Both the position numbers and the translations under genes were made by a program. The notes below the pieces were generated by a model that saw nothing but the letters and a program-made list of their open reading frames with translations, was not told the DNA's origin and did not search any database. From contig NZ_QGTX01000001.1 of the NCBI RefSeq assembly GCF_003182485.1, positions 1,384,001-1,448,000 of the forward strand: a DNA stretch of 64,000 nucleotides. Reading direction: 5' to 3'. Of the stretch, positions 62,615 to 64,000 are shown in pieces. How positions within the stretch are numbered: position 1 is the first letter of the stretch; every line of letters starts with the position of its first letter. The stretch comes from Geodermatophilus normandii (GTDB lineage: Bacteria > Actinomycetota > Actinomycetes > Mycobacteriales > Geodermatophilaceae).

Positions 62615-63574
62615 ATGCAGCGCACACTCCTCCGTCCCCGCGCCTCCGCGGTGGCACTCACCGCCCTCCTGACCGCGGCCCTCGCCGGGTGCACCAGCGA
62701 GGAGGCGGGCTCGGGAGGGGGCGGCGGCGGGGACGGCATCACCGTGCAGACCGCCCAGTTCAGCTGGACCGCCGCCGGCCTGACCAACGGGATCCTCAGC
62801 GAGATCACCGCCGACCACCCCGACCTCGGCGTCGCCTCCCTGGCGACGACGCAGCTCGACCCGGCCGCGGCGTGGGCCGGCGCGCAGCGCGGGGACATCG
62901 ACCTGCTCACCGAGGTGGCGCTGCCGAACCAGCAGGAGCTCGCCGACTCGGCGAGCGAGCAGGTCGACGTCGTGTCCGAGACCTACGGGGACGCCGCGCA
63001 GGGCTGGTTCGTCCCGGCCTACGCGGTCGAGCCGGGCGGGCCGCTGGAGGGGCTGACCAGCGTCACGCAGCTCGACGACTACGCCGACGAGCTCGGGAAC
63101 AAGTTCTACGACGCCGACCCCGGCTACATCACCACCGAGCAGAACGCCAAGCGGCTGCAGGGGTACGGCATCGACCTGGAGCACGTCGTCTCCAGCGAGG
63201 CCGCCGAGCTCGCGCAGCTGGAGAACAGCTACAGCCGCGAGGAGCCGATCGTGCTGTACCTGTACCACCCGCACGCGGTGTTCGCCCAGTACGACATGGT
63301 CCAGCTGGCGGAGCCCACGCCCTACACCGAGGGCTGCCTCACCACCGGCGACGGCGCCTGCGCGATGCCCTCGTACAGCGCCAACATCGCCGCCAGCAAG
63401 GAGCTGGCCGAGCAGGCACCGGCCTTCGTCGACCTGCTCACCGACCTGCGCATCTCCGTCGACGAGATGGAGGAGATGCAGAAGCGGGTCGACGTCGACG
63501 GCGAGGACGTCTCCACCGTCGCGCGCGAGTGGGTCGACGCCAACGCCGACCGGATCGACGAGTGGATCGGCTGA
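62615..63574 (+). CDS. Glycine betaine/proline-type ABC transporter substrate-binding lipoprotein (ProX/OpuAC-like)
   Basis: A 319-residue lipoprotein with signal peptide and lipobox ALAGC, then a Gly-rich linker. The mature part ([59 protein letters not shown]) resembles the OpuAC/ProX fold that binds quaternary amines through an aromatic cage; Trp and Tyr are plentiful. ATG 62615 follows GGGAAGAAG. It is one base from the ATPase gene. Given the leader peptide and dioxygenase, the ligand could be a sulfur-containing or betaine-like compound. Confidence 0.85.
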   Translation: MQRTLLRPRASAVALTALLTAALAGCTSEEAGSGGGGGGDGITVQTAQFSWTAAGLTNGILSEITADHPDLGVASLATTQLDPAAAWAGAQRGDIDLLTEVALPNQQELADSASEQVDVVSETYGDAAQGWFVPAYAVEPGGPLEGLTSVTQLDDYADELGNKFYDADPGYITTEQNAKRLQGYGIDLEHVVSSEAAELAQLENSYSREEPIVLYLYHPHAVFAQYDMVQLAEPTPYTEGCLTTGDGACAMPSYSANIAASKELAEQAPAFVDLLTDLRISVDEMEEMQKRVDVDGEDVSTVAREWVDANADRIDEWIG

Positions 63575-63575
63575 C

Positions 63576-64000
63576 GTGGCGCCGCCGGTGCTGAGCGTCT
63601 CGGGCCTGACGAAGGTCTTCGGGGCGCGCGAGCAGGAGGCCCTGCGACTGGCCGGCGAGGGCCTCGGGCGCGACGAGATCCACCGCCGGACCGGCGCGAC
63701 CCTCGCGGTCCACGACGTGAGCTTCGCCGTCGAGCGCGGGGAGCTGTTCGTCGTGATGGGCCTGTCGGGATCGGGCAAGTCGACGCTGGTCCGCCTGCTC
63801 AACCGGCTCATCGAGCCCAGCGCCGGCACCGTCGAGGTCGAGGGCCGCGACCTGCGCGCCCTCGACGACGCGCAGCTGCGGACCGTGCGCAACGAGAAGA
63901 TCAGCATGGTCTTCCAGCACTTCGCGCTGCTGCCGCACCGCACGGTGCGCGAGAACGCCGCCTATGCGCTGAAGGTCCGCGGCGCCCCGGCCGCGCAGCA
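63576..64000 (+). CDS. Glycine betaine/proline-type ABC transporter ATP-binding protein (ProV-like), 3' end beyond window
   Basis: The first 141 residues of an ABC ATPase of the ProV/OpuAA class. [11 protein letters not shown] is followed by the class-specific insert with [56 protein letters not shown] read across residues 28-85; Walker A is GLSGSGKST. The Q-loop is [16 protein letters not shown] 63576 begins one base after the binding-protein stop. A ProW-like permease is expected next, outside the window. Confidence 0.92.
   Translation, partial: MAPPVLSVSGLTKVFGAREQEALRLAGEGLGRDEIHRRTGATLAVHDVSFAVERGELFVVMGLSGSGKSTLVRLLNRLIEPSAGTVEVEGRDLRALDDAQLRTVRNEKISMVFQHFALLPHRTVRENAAYALKVRGAPAAQ

Overview
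The window is a stretch of a very GC-rich actinobacterial chromosome. Dense codon usage, many GTG starts, 4-nt GTGA/ATGA overlaps, TANNNT -10 boxes placed directly before start codons, a DtxR/IdeR-type iron box, N-acetylglutaminylglutamine amide genes, a spore photoproduct lyase and a chemotaxis operon together suggest a motile, desiccation- and UV-tolerant relative of Geodermatophilaceae (Blastococcus, Geodermatophilus, Modestobacter). The family placement is inference. I see no tRNA, rRNA, CRISPR array, transposase or prophage.

Layout: 0-2 kb holds the Gly/Asp-rich tail of a truncated gene, two small membrane proteins and a PaaX-type regulator. 2-7.1 kb holds an aldo/keto reductase and a siderophore-iron ABC system around an iron box. 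7.2-16.2 kb holds a Pth2-like hydrolase, the NAGGN pair asnO-ngg, a manganese-riboswitch-controlled TerC protein, a crcB pair with a candidate fluoride riboswitch, and trehalose otsAB. 16.5-28.3 kb is a chemotaxis island: two receptors with almost identical signalling domains, cheA, cheW, an unknown protein, then an overlapping operon cheB-cheR-cheY-cheX-like-cheY-unknown. 28.5-32.7 kb holds an anti-sigma-type ATPase and two SpoIIE phosphatases. 32.7-36.8 kb holds an alpha/beta hydrolase, a ZIP transporter, an Orc/Cdc6-like ATPase, a truncated TetR regulator and a small holin-like membrane protein. 36.9-48.5 kb holds the giant NAD-glutamate dehydrogenase, an alkaline phosphatase, a degenerate PlsC protein, PPK2, an amidase and a DEAD-box helicase. 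48.5-60.3 kb holds two large sensor phosphatases, YaaA, formaldehyde dehydrogenase, spore photoproduct lyase, a SnoaL-like protein and a GGDEF-EAL protein. 60.3-64 kb holds a zinc alcohol dehydrogenase and the start of a probable sulfur-responsive operon: Cys-containing leader peptide, TauD-family dioxygenase, then a ProX/ProV-type ABC transporter that runs off the window.

Themes: osmotic and desiccation protection (NAGGN, trehalose, betaine-type uptake), metal and halide homeostasis (iron, manganese, fluoride, ZIP), and environmental signalling (receptors, four SpoIIE-type phosphatases, c-di-GMP). Five genes (two FecCD permeases, a Pth2-like protein, cheA, cheB) are each broken by a one-base shift that adding a single C to a C-run would repair. 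This looks like homopolymer undercalling in the assembly rather than real gene loss, though it must be checked.
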